A DNA stretch of 10,788 nucleotides from CANKHA01 sp035652315 (GCA_035652315.1 DASREA010000074.1:1-10788); one strand, 5' to 3'. Counted from the stretch's first letter, positions 1-7,835 are shown. Program-made: numbers and translations. Notes: generated by a model from the letters alone, not told the origin.

Positions 1-2502
1 GAGCACGGTGAGGCAGGCCTTGCGCTTCACCGAGGAGATGGGGTCGCAATAGAGCGCGTCCTTGCGGATGTCGAAATAGAAGGCGGACAGGTCCGCGGTC
101 ATGAAGGCATTGAGCGCGGCGAAGATGCGCTTGTAGTCGAAATCGGCGTAGGCCTGCCGCACGAGCTGGTCGAGCTCGGCGAGCCGGTGCAGCATGAAAC
201 GCTCCAGTTCCGGCATTTTTTCCGGCGCCACGCGGTCCTCCTCGCGAAAATGCGCGAGATTGCCGAGCATCCAGCGGATGGTGTTGCGCAGCTTGCGGTA
301 GGTCTCGACGGTGTTTTTCAGGATTTCCGGACCGATGCGCTGGTCTTCCCAATAATCGGTCGCGCAGACCCACATGCGCAGAATGTCGGCGCCCGATTGT
401 TTGATCACGTCCTGCGGCGCCACCACATTGCCCAGCGACTTCGACATCTTCCGCCCGTTCTCGTCGAGCGTGAAGCCGTGGGTCACCACGATGTCGAACG
501 GCGCCGTGCCGCGCGTGCCGCAGGATTCCAGCAGAGAGGAATGAAACCAGCCACGGTGCTGGTCCGAGCCTTCCAGGTACATCACAGTGTCGGGGCCGCC
601 GTCCTTCTTGCGCCGCGTCTTCAGGTCTTCGCGTTTCTCCAGCGTGAAGGCGTGGGTCGAGCCGGAGTCGAACCAGACATCGACGATATCGTCGACCTTC
701 TGCCAACCGTCGTTCGCCAGTTTGCCGAGGAAACGTTCTCTCGCGCCGGCTGCGTACCAGGCATCAGCGCCTTCCTGCTCGAAAGCGGCGACGATGCGCG
801 CATTGACGGCGTCGTCTTGCAATAGCTCGACGCTGCCGTCGCCCTTTTCCTTGACGAAGACGGCGATCGGCACGCCCCAGGCGCGTTGCCGCGAGATCAC
901 CCAATCGGGGCGCGACTCGATCATGCCGGTGATGCGGTTCTCGCCCTGCGGCGGCACCCAGCGCGTGACCTTGATCGCTTCGAGCGCGCGATGCCGCAGC
1001 GTGTCGGCCCGCTCCCGCTGATTCCCGCGCAAGCGGGAATCCAGAGATATTGACTCCATCTGTCCCTGCCTTGGGTCCCCGCCTTCGCGAGGACGAGCGG
1101 ACCAAATCGGCTTGTCCATGGCGATGAACCACTGCGGCGTGTTGCGGAAGATCACGGGCTTCTTCGAGCGCCAGGAATGCGGATACTGATGTTTGAGCTT
1201 GCCGCGCGCGATCAGCATGTGCGCCTCGATCAGCGCCTTGATCACCGCCTCGTTGGCATCGCCCTTCTCGCCTTTGTCATTGAGCACGCGCTTGCCGGTA
1301 AAGCCCGGTGCCGCGTCGGTGAAGGTGCCGTTTTCATCGACGGTATAGGGGATTGAGGGATTGATCTTTAATTCGTTCAGCCACGGCGTATTTGAGGTCC
1401 AGACTTCAAAATCCTCTCGACCGTGACCGGGCGCAGTGTGGACGAAGCCAGTGCCTGCGTCCGCCGTGACGTGATCGCCGATTAGTAATGGGACAAAAAA
1501 ATCGTAACCGAGGTCCTTCAAAGGATGGAGGCAATACAAAATGTCACGCGGATCGACATCCTGCTCCCGCGAGTAACCTTCCACCTTCGCCGTTTTCATC
1601 ACCTCAGCGGCCAAGTCATCTGCGAGGATCAGTCGATCGCCTATCTTTGCCCAATTCTGACTTGGCGCTGCTGTAACCTCGTAAACTCCATATTTGATTT
1701 TAGGCGAATAGCTAATCGCCCGGTTACCTGGGATTGTCCAAGGCGTTGTCGTCCAAATCACGACAGATGCGCCACCAAGATTTTTCCGATGAGGCAGAGG
1801 CGTGCCAGTGCTGCCCCCAACCGGAAACTTCACCCACACCGTATCGCTGGTGTAGTCCTCGTACTCGACCTCCGCTTCCGCCAGCGCCGTCTTCTCCACC
1901 ACTGACCACATCACCGGCTTGGAGCCACGGTAGAGCAGCCCGTTGGCGGCGAACTTCATCAGCTCGCGCGCGATCTGCGCTTCGGCGGCGAAATCCATCG
2001 TGGTGTAGGGATGCTCCCAGTCGCCCTCGATGCCCAGCCGCTTGAATTCTTCGCGCTGCACGTTGAGCCAATGCTCCGCATAGGCGCGGCACTCGCGGCG
2101 GAAGGCGATCATCGCTTCCGGGTTCGACAGGTCCGGCTTCTTCTTGTTCTTGGAGCGGTAATTCTCCTCCTCGATCTTCCATTCGATGGGCAGGCCGTGA
2201 CAGTCCCAGCCCGGCACGTAATTGGAATCGAAGCCGAGCATCTGCTGGCTGCGCGTCACCACGTCCTTGAGGATCTTGTTCAGCGCGTGCCCGATATGGA
2301 TGTTGCCATTGGCGTAAGGCGGGCCGTCGTGCAGCACGAACTTCGCCCTGCCCCGCGCCGCTTCGCGCAGCCGGGCGTAGAGATTCTGCTTCTCCCAACG
2401 GGCGAGGATCTCCGGCTCCTTCTGCGGCAGGCCGGCGCGCATCGGGAAGTCGGTTTTCGGTAGAAACAGAGTCTCGCTGTAATCGCGGACGGGGGCGGTC
2501 AT
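1..2502 (-). CDS. ileS: Isoleucyl-tRNA synthetase, C-terminus cut by window edge
   Basis: This is a class I cytoplasmic synthetase that charges tRNA-Ile and edits misactivated valine. The frame is open without a stop from the ATG at 2502 to base 1, giving 834 codons. The zinc-binding C-terminal part, probably 150-200 residues, lies outside the window. The HIGH motif is at residues 69-72, in NGNIHIGHALN. The CP1 editing-domain signature WTTTPW is at 250-255, and KMSKS is at 685-689, in GRKMSKSLGN. The ATG gives the expected MTAPVRDYSETLFLPKTDFP-type start; no strong ribosome binding site is visible. Two things are odd. Residues about 467-494 are encoded by a palindromic repeat inserted in frame after FIAMDKPI, and residues about 225-355 (the editing domain) come from a low-GC stretch with rare codons. 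Catalytic motifs are intact, so the gene is probably functional. Confidence 0.97.
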   Translation of the reverse strand, partial: MTAPVRDYSETLFLPKTDFPMRAGLPQKEPEILARWEKQNLYARLREAARGRAKFVLHDGPPYANGNIHIGHALNKILKDVVTRSQQMLGFDSNYVPGWDCHGLPIEWKIEEENYRSKNKKKPDLSNPEAMIAFRRECRAYAEHWLNVQREEFKRLGIEGDWEHPYTTMDFAAEAQIARELMKFAANGLLYRGSKPVMWSVVEKTALAEAEVEYEDYTSDTVWVKFPVGGSTGTPLPHRKNLGGASVVIWTTTPWTIPGNRAISYSPKIKYGVYEVTAAPSQNWAKIGDRLILADDLAAEVMKTAKVEGYSREQDVDPRDILYCLHPLKDLGYDFFVPLLIGDHVTADAGTGFVHTAPGHGREDFEVWTSNTPWLNELKINPSIPYTVDENGTFTDAAPGFTGKRVLNDKGEKGDANEAVIKALIEAHMLIARGKLKHQYPHSWRSKKPVIFRNTPQWFIAMDKPIWSARPREGGDPRQGQMESISLDSRLRGNQRERADTLRHRALEAIKVTRWVPPQGENRITGMIESRPDWVISRQRAWGVPIAVFVKEKGDGSVELLQDDAVNARIVAAFEQEGADAWYAAGARERFLGKLANDGWQKVDDIVDVWFDSGSTHAFTLEKREDLKTRRKKDGGPDTVMYLEGSDQHRGWFHSSLLESCGTRGTAPFDIVVTHGFTLDENGRKMSKSLGNVVAPQDVIKQSGADILRMWVCATDYWEDQRIGPEILKNTVETYRKLRNTIRWMLGNLAHFREEDRVAPEKMPELERFMLHRLAELDQLVRQAYADFDYKRIFAALNAFMTADLSAFYFDIRKDALYCDPISSVKRKACLTVL
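1020..1103. repeat. Two-hairpin palindromic element inside ileS (copy A)
   Basis: Two GC-rich hairpins lie about 35 bp apart. The first is a perfect 9-bp stem at 1020-1041 (GATTCCCGC, loop GCAA, GCGGGAATC). The second is a near-perfect stem at 1075-1094 (GTCCCCGC against GCGAGGAC). The unit ends in GGACGAGCGGA, as does the intergenic copy near 8022-8092. Read on the minus strand in the ileS frame it has no stop and gives a peptide starting WSARPREGGDP and ending DSRLRGN. Such peptides are typical of this kind of repeat when it is translated. The inserted length is a multiple of three (about 84 bp), so the synthetase frame is kept. Exact ends cannot be fixed without an uninterrupted orthologue. 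Confidence 0.85.
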
Positions 2503-2727
2503 GATGGATCAACCTGGAACGTGATGGCGAAAGAGGCTCGGCAGTCCCGGTCTCCCGCCGACCGAAAGGTCAAGCGGAAGCCGGGCCGGTAATCCGCCGA
2601 GAGGCCGACCCGATCGCAGGGGTAATTGAACCGCGCACCATCATGGGTGGTGTCTAGCAGATCGCGCTTGCGCGGGAAAGTGCTCGCCCGTGGCGCGCGC
2701 GGTCGTCTTCTTTCGGCTTGCGGCAAA

Positions 2728-2755
2728 TTGACTATCGGGGCCGCCGGCGTAACCT
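2728..2755 (+). promoter_or_regulatory. Possible sigma-70 promoter of the beta-propeller gene
   Basis: TTGACT at 2728-2733 and TAACCT at 2750-2755 are separated by 16 bp and lie about 40 bp upstream of the propeller start codon. The -35 hexamer is a good match and the -10 hexamer is moderate. This is a pattern match only. Confidence 0.3.
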
Positions 2756-2795
2756 CACCGGCTTAAATGATGTCGGCCTTTCCGGGGAGGGAAAA

Positions 2796-3878
2796 ATGCT
2801 GCGCAAGACGCTCCTTACAGCCGCTATTTTCCTCACTGGCTCCGTCGCGGCGCAGGCCGCCGCGCTGAAGGAGATCGCGCAGATCCCGATCCCCGGCCAG
2901 CCGATGACGTCGTTCGACATCAGCTTCGTCGATCAGAAGACGCAGCGCTACTATCTCGCCGACCGCAGCAACAAGGCTCTCGATATCTTCGACGCCAAGA
3001 CGAACAAATTTCTGGGCCGCGTCGAAGGCTTCGTCGGTGCCGTCGAGGTTGACGGCAAGGTCGTCAACAGCAAATCGGGGCCCGACGGCGTTCTCGTCAT
3101 CGGTGACGAAGCTTGGGTCGGCGACGGCGACAGCACGCTGAAAATCGTCAATCTGAAAACCAACAAGATCACGGCCACTATCGCCACCGGCGGCAAGAAG
3201 CGCCTCGATGAAATGGCCTACGATCCCAGGGACCATATCTTCATCGGCGTCAACAACGCCGACGAGCCGCCCTTCGCCACCCTGATCGCGACCGGACCCG
3301 GCCACAAGATTCTGGGCAAGATTTCCTTTCCCGACGCGAGCGACGGCGCCGAACAGCCGGACTACAACCCGGCCGACGGCATGTTCTATCTGTCCATCCC
3401 CGAGTTGAACAAAGATGCGAGGACAGGCGGCGTGGCGGTGATCGATCCGCGCAAGGCCGCCGTGGTGAGGATGCTGCCGGTGAACAACTGCCATCCCAAC
3501 GGGCTTGCTTTTGGACCCAGCCAGAATTTCGCGCTTGGCTGTTCGGTGCGCGGCAAAGACGGCATGCCGCCGATCATCACCATCATGAACGCCAAATCGG
3601 GCAAGACCGTCGCCGCGCTTGCCGATATCGGCGGCGCCGACATGGTCGCCTACAGCAAGAAGAACAACCAGTATTACACCGGCTCGGGCAACCAGCCCGG
3701 CGGCGGCGTGCTTGGCGTCATCGACGCTACAAGCAACAAGTTGGTGCAGAAGATTGCCGTTGCCGGCGGCAGCACGCCGCATTCGGTCGCGGTCAACGAC
3801 AATGATGGGCATGTCTTCGCGCCAGGCGGCGCGGCCAAGGGTGGCTGCAGCTGCATCCACGTCTTCGCACCGGAATGA
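2796..3878 (+). CDS. Secreted beta-propeller (YncE/SMP-30-like) protein, function unknown
   Basis: The product is a 360-residue, probably periplasmic protein. Residues 1-22 (MLRKTLLTAAIFLTGSVAAQ and following Ala) form a typical Sec signal peptide with Ala-X-Ala cleavage. The mature part is made of repeated blade-like units such as YYLADRSNKALDIFDAKTNK, KIVNLKTNKI, GVAVIDPRKAAVVRMLPV and GVIDATSNKLVQKIAV, as in YVTN/YncE-type propellers. The segment CHPNGLAFGPSQN recalls SMP-30/lactonase propellers. Mature cysteines are at 232, 249, 351 and 353, and the last two form a CSC near the C-terminus (GGCSCIHVF). An ATG at 2796 is chosen over the upstream frame because GGGGAGGG lies just before it and the signal peptide starts there. 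It converges on ribF with a 24-bp gap. Its substrate or partner cannot be told from the sequence. Confidence 0.88.
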   Translation: MLRKTLLTAAIFLTGSVAAQAAALKEIAQIPIPGQPMTSFDISFVDQKTQRYYLADRSNKALDIFDAKTNKFLGRVEGFVGAVEVDGKVVNSKSGPDGVLVIGDEAWVGDGDSTLKIVNLKTNKITATIATGGKKRLDEMAYDPRDHIFIGVNNADEPPFATLIATGPGHKILGKISFPDASDGAEQPDYNPADGMFYLSIPELNKDARTGGVAVIDPRKAAVVRMLPVNNCHPNGLAFGPSQNFALGCSVRGKDGMPPIITIMNAKSGKTVAALADIGGADMVAYSKKNNQYYTGSGNQPGGGVLGVIDATSNKLVQKIAVAGGSTPHSVAVNDNDGHVFAPGGAAKGGCSCIHVFAPE

Positions 3879-3902
3879 AGCTGTAGCGGACGCCCGGCCG
3901 CA

Positions 3903-4892
3903 CTAGAGCCGGCCCAGCGCCGGGAACGCGCCGGGGCAACGCGCCAGCACCTCACGCGCGCGCGCGCTGTCCTCGTGCATCTGCGCGATCAACGCCTCGG
4001 TGCCGTCGAATTTCAGCTCCTGGCGGATCCACGCGAGGAAGGCGACATCGAGGCTTTGGCCGTAGAGATCGCCGTCGAAGTCGAACAGGAAGACTTCGAG
4101 AACCGCATCGCCGTCGTCGAACATCGGCCGCCGCCCGAAGCTGGCGACGCCGTCGAGGCGACGCCCGTCCGCCAAACCTACGCGCACGGCATAGATGCCG
4201 TGCTTGAGCCCGCATCCCGGATCGGGCCGCAGATTGGCGGTGGGATAGCCGAGGTCGCGGCCGCGCTTGTCGCCGCCGGTCACGGTGCCGGACGTAAACC
4301 ACGGATTGCCGAGCAGTTCCGCCGCCTCGACGACGCGCCCGGCGGCGAGCGCCGTGCGGATGGTGTGCGAGGAAACCGGACGGCCCTCGTCCTGCAGCGG
4401 CGGCAGCACGTCGACGGCAAAGCCGCGCCGCTTGCCCTCGGCGACGAGGAAATCGGGCGAGCCCATGCGGTTCTTGCCGAAATGGAAATCGAAGCCGATC
4501 GCCGCGCCGCTCAATCCATAACGGCCGACAAGGATGCGCCCGACGAATTCCTCGGGCGACAGGCTCGCGAGCGCGGCGTCGAATTTCAGAACAATGGCGC
4601 CGTCGAGGCCGGTCGCGGCCAAGAGGCGCAGCTTGTTGGTCTCGCTGGTGAGCCGGAAAACCGGCTCCTGCGGCCGCAACACAGCGGCCGGATGCGGCTC
4701 GAAGGTCAAGGCGGCGGCCGGGCGTTGCAGCGCGCGGCCGCGCGCCACAGCCGCGCCGATGACCGAGCGGTGACCGCGATGCACGCCGTCGAAATTGCCG
4801 ATGGCGAGCACCGCCCCGCGCAGCAAATCGGGATCGGGCGCGCCATCGCGCAGAACGACGAAGGTTTTTTGCGAGGGGGAAAGTTCAGTCAT
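3903..4892 (-). CDS. ribF: Bifunctional riboflavin kinase / FMN adenylyltransferase
   Basis: This cytoplasmic enzyme phosphorylates riboflavin to FMN and adenylates FMN to FAD. It has 329 residues, slightly longer than the usual 305-320. The N-terminal adenylyltransferase domain shows GNFDGVHRGH at residues 32-41 and FEPHP at 64-68. GFDFHFGKNRMG begins near 133 and VSSHTIR is at 173-179. The C-terminal kinase domain has GTVTGGDKRGRDLGYPTAN (202-220), including the GYPTAN substrate-binding loop, then GVASFGRRPMFDD and EVFLFDFDGDLYGQ, which carries the catalytic glutamate. The start ATG at 4892 has only a weak ribosome binding site. In related genomes ribF commonly lies near ileS and the TIGR01459 HAD gene, as here, but in this window a propeller gene and a response regulator on the other strand separate them. 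Confidence 0.96.
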   Translation of the reverse strand: MTELSPSQKTFVVLRDGAPDPDLLRGAVLAIGNFDGVHRGHRSVIGAAVARGRALQRPAAALTFEPHPAAVLRPQEPVFRLTSETNKLRLLAATGLDGAIVLKFDAALASLSPEEFVGRILVGRYGLSGAAIGFDFHFGKNRMGSPDFLVAEGKRRGFAVDVLPPLQDEGRPVSSHTIRTALAAGRVVEAAELLGNPWFTSGTVTGGDKRGRDLGYPTANLRPDPGCGLKHGIYAVRVGLADGRRLDGVASFGRRPMFDDGDAVLEVFLFDFDGDLYGQSLDVAFLAWIRQELKFDGTEALIAQMHEDSARAREVLARCPGAFPALGRL

Positions 4893-5177
4893 TGCAGCGA
4901 CATCCGCAGGCGCCGCGGACGGTGCCGCCGCATCGCCGCCTTAGTCAAGCGCGGGCCCAAGGCCGCCCTTGCCGCCCCATTAATGATTCGGCAACGACTC
5001 CGACGCCATAGCCGGGTCACGAAGCCCGGCGCGTGGAAAGCGGGGTTAACCGGATATTCAAGGGGCCTTGTTAACGTCCTGTTTGGGACAAAGGGTTCAT
5101 TCATAGCGCCGCATATTCTCGGGCGACAGGACTTCCGTGAGCGGCGAATCGCGTCCGGGCCTGATGGAGCAGGAGTA

Positions 5178-5573
5178 ATGGCCGTCGATCTGTCCATGCC
5201 GATCCTCGTGGTGGACGATTACAACACCATGATCCGCATCCTGCGGAATCTGCTCAAGCAGCTCGGATTCCAAGACATCGACGATGCCACCGACGGCTCC
5301 GCCGCCCTCACCAAGATGCGGCAGAAGCATTACGGGCTGATCATCTCGGACTGGAACATGGAGCCGATGACCGGTTACGACCTGCTGAAGGCGGTGCGCA
5401 GCGACCCGAGCCTGGCGCCGACGCCGTTCATCATGGTGACGGCGGAATCCAAGACCGAAAACGTCATCGCGGCGAAGAAAGCCGGGGTGAACAACTATAT
5501 CGTGAAGCCGTTCAACGCGCAGACGCTGCAGAACAAGATCGAGGCGGTCTTCGGGGATCCGCACGCGGCCTAG
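5178..5573 (+). CDS. Single-domain CheY-like response regulator
   Basis: The 131-residue protein is a stand-alone receiver domain with no output domain. The acidic pocket is D13-D14 (ILVVDDYNTM), the phospho-acceptor is D58 (ISDWNMEPMTG), and the switch residues are T88 (MVTAES) and K110 (YIVKPF). All catalytic receiver residues are present. Relative to enterobacterial CheY the loop after the acceptor reads DWNMEPM instead of DWNMPNM. This resembles the stand-alone CheY-type proteins of Rhizobiales. The start ATG at 5178 has AGGAG at 5171-5175. The open frame continues far upstream, but that part is antisense to ribF and is not expected to be translated. The gene is isolated from chemotaxis genes here, so its kinase and target are unknown. 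It converges on the HAD gene with a 9-bp gap. Confidence 0.93.
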   Translation: MAVDLSMPILVVDDYNTMIRILRNLLKQLGFQDIDDATDGSAALTKMRQKHYGLIISDWNMEPMTGYDLLKAVRSDPSLAPTPFIMVTAESKTENVIAAKKAGVNNYIVKPFNAQTLQNKIEAVFGDPHAA

Positions 5574-5582
5574 CGCGCTCCG

Positions 5583-6446
5583 CTACCATACCAGCCGATG
5601 CATTGCGGCTTTGGGCATGAGCCCGGCCCGGTCGAAGAATTTCGCCAAATCCTCCGGCTGCGGATCGCCGCCCGCGCCGATCTCACCGGCATGAATCCCC
5701 GACGTCAGGAACAGGAAGTCGACGCCGAGCGCGGCGGCGCCCTGCAAATCCGTCCGCACCGAGTCGCCGATGGCGAGCACGCGATCGAGCGGCACCTTGC
5801 CGCCGCGGAGGGTTTCCGCCTGGGCAAGCGCGCGCTCGTAGATCGGTCGGTGCGGCTTGCCGGCGTAAAGCACCTCGCCGCCAAGTGAGTGATAGAGATC
5901 GGCCAGCGCGCCGGCGCAGTAAACGAGGCTGTCGCCGCGCTCCACCACGACGTCCGGATTGGCGCAGACCATGAACAGCCGCCGATCCTTCAGCCCTTGC
6001 AGCAAGTCGCGATAATCCTCCGGCGTCTCCTTGGTGTCGTCGAACAGCCCCGAGCAGACCACGTAATCGGCGGTCTTGGCATCGGTCAGCCGCGCCTCGA
6101 GGCCGGCGAAGATCGGCAGGTCGCGCGGCGGTCCGAGATGGAAGACGCTCTGCCCGCGCCGCGCGGCGACGACGGCGCGGGTAACGTCGCCCGAGGTGAC
6201 GACGCCCGCATAGCTCGCGCGCGGCACCCCGACGGCGTCGAGCTGCGGCACGATCGATTCATAAGGGCGCGGCGAGTTGCTGATGAGCAGCACGGTTCCG
6301 CCCTGCTCGCGCGCGCGGCGCAACGCCTCGCAGGCGTCCGGATAGGCGGCGACGCCGTTATGCACGACGCCCCACACGTCGCAGAGCAGCAGGTCATAGG
6401 CGCAAAGAAGCTCGGCGCAATGTTCGAGGAAAGACGGCGCGGTCAT
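5583..6446 (-). CDS. TIGR01459-type HAD-IIA phosphatase (NagD-like)
   Basis: The 287-residue cytoplasmic HAD-superfamily protein has a NagD-like cap. Motif I is CDVWGVVHNG with nucleophile D23. The second Asp of the usual DxD is replaced by W25, a DxW form that I recall as typical of this family. Motif II is ISNS (55-58), the motif III lysine is K197 in GKPHRPIYE, and motif IV is GDSVRTDLQGA with D228. The loss of the usual general-acid Asp leaves the reaction uncertain; related HAD-IIA enzymes act on small phosphate esters such as nucleotides, sugar phosphates and glycolate phosphate. The gene starts 51 bp downstream of the EAL-domain gene on the same strand and may be co-transcribed with it. 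The family is often found beside ribF in Alphaproteobacteria; whether it acts in flavin metabolism is only a guess from context. Confidence 0.9.
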   Translation of the reverse strand: MTAPSFLEHCAELLCAYDLLLCDVWGVVHNGVAAYPDACEALRRAREQGGTVLLISNSPRPYESIVPQLDAVGVPRASYAGVVTSGDVTRAVVAARRGQSVFHLGPPRDLPIFAGLEARLTDAKTADYVVCSGLFDDTKETPEDYRDLLQGLKDRRLFMVCANPDVVVERGDSLVYCAGALADLYHSLGGEVLYAGKPHRPIYERALAQAETLRGGKVPLDRVLAIGDSVRTDLQGAAALGVDFLFLTSGIHAGEIGAGGDPQPEDLAKFFDRAGLMPKAAMHRLVW

Positions 6447-6497
6447 GAAATCCCGAAAGGCGGAAAAGTCGAGGCATTGATAGAAGAAAAAAGGCGT

Positions 6498-7835
6498 CTA
6501 GGCGACCGCGCCCGCCGGACGCTCGGTTCGCTGCGCCTCGGCGCCGCGCTCGCCGTTGCCCTGCATCGCTTCCGGCCGCACCGGCCGCGGCTGCGAGAAC
6601 AGGAACCCCTGGCCGAAGCGCACGTCGAAATCGAGGATGTCGACCACGCTGCTTTCGGCCTCGATCCGCTCGGCGACGAGATCGATGTTGTAGCGGGCCA
6701 GCAAATCGGCGAGATCGGCGGGATCGATGTCGCTTGCCGCGGCGTTGGCGCCGCTGAGCAGGAGCGAGACGGGAACCTTGAGGAAGCGGAATCCCCGGTT
6801 GGCAAGCTCTTGGGGCTCGATGCGCAAATCGCTGATATGATCGAGCGAGAAGCGGAAGCCCTTGTCGGCCAGCGCCGCCAGCGCCTCATATTCGATCGGG
6901 CCCATGGCGCGGAAGGCGCTCTGCGTGAACTCGAAATGCAGCGACGGCGCCAATGCCCGGTTGGCTTCCATGAAGTCGCTGAATTGCGCGAAGGACTCCG
7001 TTTGGCTCAGCGTGGCCGCCGAAACATTGCAGAACAGGCCGATCTCCCGGTTCTTCAACAACAGACGGCGCAGGATCTGCACGCAGCGGAACAGCGCCAG
7101 ATTGTCGATCTTCGGCATCAGCCCGGCGGCTTCGGCATAGGAGACGAATTCGGCGGCCGCGATCTGCTCGCCGGCGGCGGTGCGCAGCCGCGACAGCGCC
7201 TCGTAAAAGCGCACCTTGCGCTGCGGCAGGGTGACGATCGGGTGCAGATAAAGATCGATGCGGTTGGCTTCGACGGCTTCGGCTATGGCGGCGACGACCG
7301 CCTCGGTTTCCATCCCCGCGAAATGGCCGTGCCCAGCGCCGTTCGTCTTTGGCAGCGGCGGAGCCTGGAACGCGGGCATCGGCGGCGCGGCGTCGATATG
7401 CGGAAGCGCGGTCAGCGTCGCGTTCGCGCGGTGCGCCAGCGCGGTCTCATGCGCGGCGACGGTTTCCGCCAGTTGCTTGACCAGGGCGCCGAGCTCGCCC
7501 ATTTCGGTGGTGACCGGCTCGACCGCGGCGCGCACCTTGTTCACCGCGCTATCCACCTTGGTTTCGGCGGCGGCGACCTGGCGCTTGATCTCGGCCATGT
7601 GGCGCGCGAGATCGGCGGTGAGCCGCGAGAGATCGGCGATCTGGTCGCCGACGTCGGAGCGGTCGCGCAAGCGGGTGGAGACGGCATTGTAGAGCGCCAT
7701 GCCGGTCAGCGCGGTCAGGCCGACGAGCGCCGCTTCCGCTGGGCTGAGCCGGAAATAGAGGTAGCTCACGGCGGCAATGGAGCCGGCGATGAGCACCATG
7801 CAGACGGCGACGAAAATCGCGGCAAGACGATACAT
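6498..7835 (-). CDS. Membrane-anchored coiled-coil protein with degenerate EAL domain (TipF-like)
   Basis: The protein has 445 residues. Two hydrophobic segments at about 5-28 and 33-50 are followed by an Ala/Glu/Lys-rich coiled coil (about 60-145) and a proline-rich linker (PPMPAFQAPPLP). The EAL domain covers about 185-425. EAL landmarks seen are E212-A-L in YEALSRLR, N270 in CNVSAATL, E302 in HFEFTQ, and K353 in FLKVP. The metal-binding DDFG-type motif has become D332-HIS, and the TE motif is TQ, so phosphodiesterase activity is doubtful. This layout matches Caulobacter TipF, an inner-membrane c-di-GMP-binding protein needed for flagellar assembly. No flagellar gene lies in the window to support that. 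The ATG at 7835 is preferred over a frame extending to 8063, because GGGGGA lies just upstream, the membrane segment starts there, and the extension runs into a palindromic repeat. Confidence 0.88.
   Translation of the reverse strand: MYRLAAIFVAVCMVLIAGSIAAVSYLYFRLSPAEAALVGLTALTGMALYNAVSTRLRDRSDVGDQIADLSRLTADLARHMAEIKRQVAAAETKVDSAVNKVRAAVEPVTTEMGELGALVKQLAETVAAHETALAHRANATLTALPHIDAAPPMPAFQAPPLPKTNGAGHGHFAGMETEAVVAAIAEAVEANRIDLYLHPIVTLPQRKVRFYEALSRLRTAAGEQIAAAEFVSYAEAAGLMPKIDNLALFRCVQILRRLLLKNREIGLFCNVSAATLSQTESFAQFSDFMEANRALAPSLHFEFTQSAFRAMGPIEYEALAALADKGFRFSLDHISDLRIEPQELANRGFRFLKVPVSLLLSGANAAASDIDPADLADLLARYNIDLVAERIEAESSVVDILDFDVRFGQGFLFSQPRPVRPEAMQGNGERGAEAQRTERPAGAVA

Noticed and set aside
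1020..1103. Reading the repeat as a frameshift or pseudogene signal in ileS
   Set aside because: The frame is in phase on both sides, with no stop from HIGH through KMSKS, so the gene appears intact within the window.
2590..2700. A tRNA-like T-loop (GGTTCAATTA) on the minus strand upstream of ileS
   Set aside because: The flanking bases do not form the T-stem, and no acceptor, D or anticodon stem can be paired around it.
2763..3860. A 365-codon minus-strand frame opposite the propeller gene
   Set aside because: The plus strand has a signal peptide, ribosome binding site and blade repeats; the minus frame has none of these.
3879..3915. A hairpin between the convergent propeller and ribF genes as a terminator
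   Set aside because: Only a 5-bp CCGGC/GCCGG pair with no T-tract is visible, and it overlaps the ribF end; too weak to call.
3975..5177. Open frame running in phase into the response regulator, which would make a 532-residue fusion
   Set aside because: The upstream part is antisense to ribF. The AGGAG and ATG at 5171-5180 give a normal receiver start.
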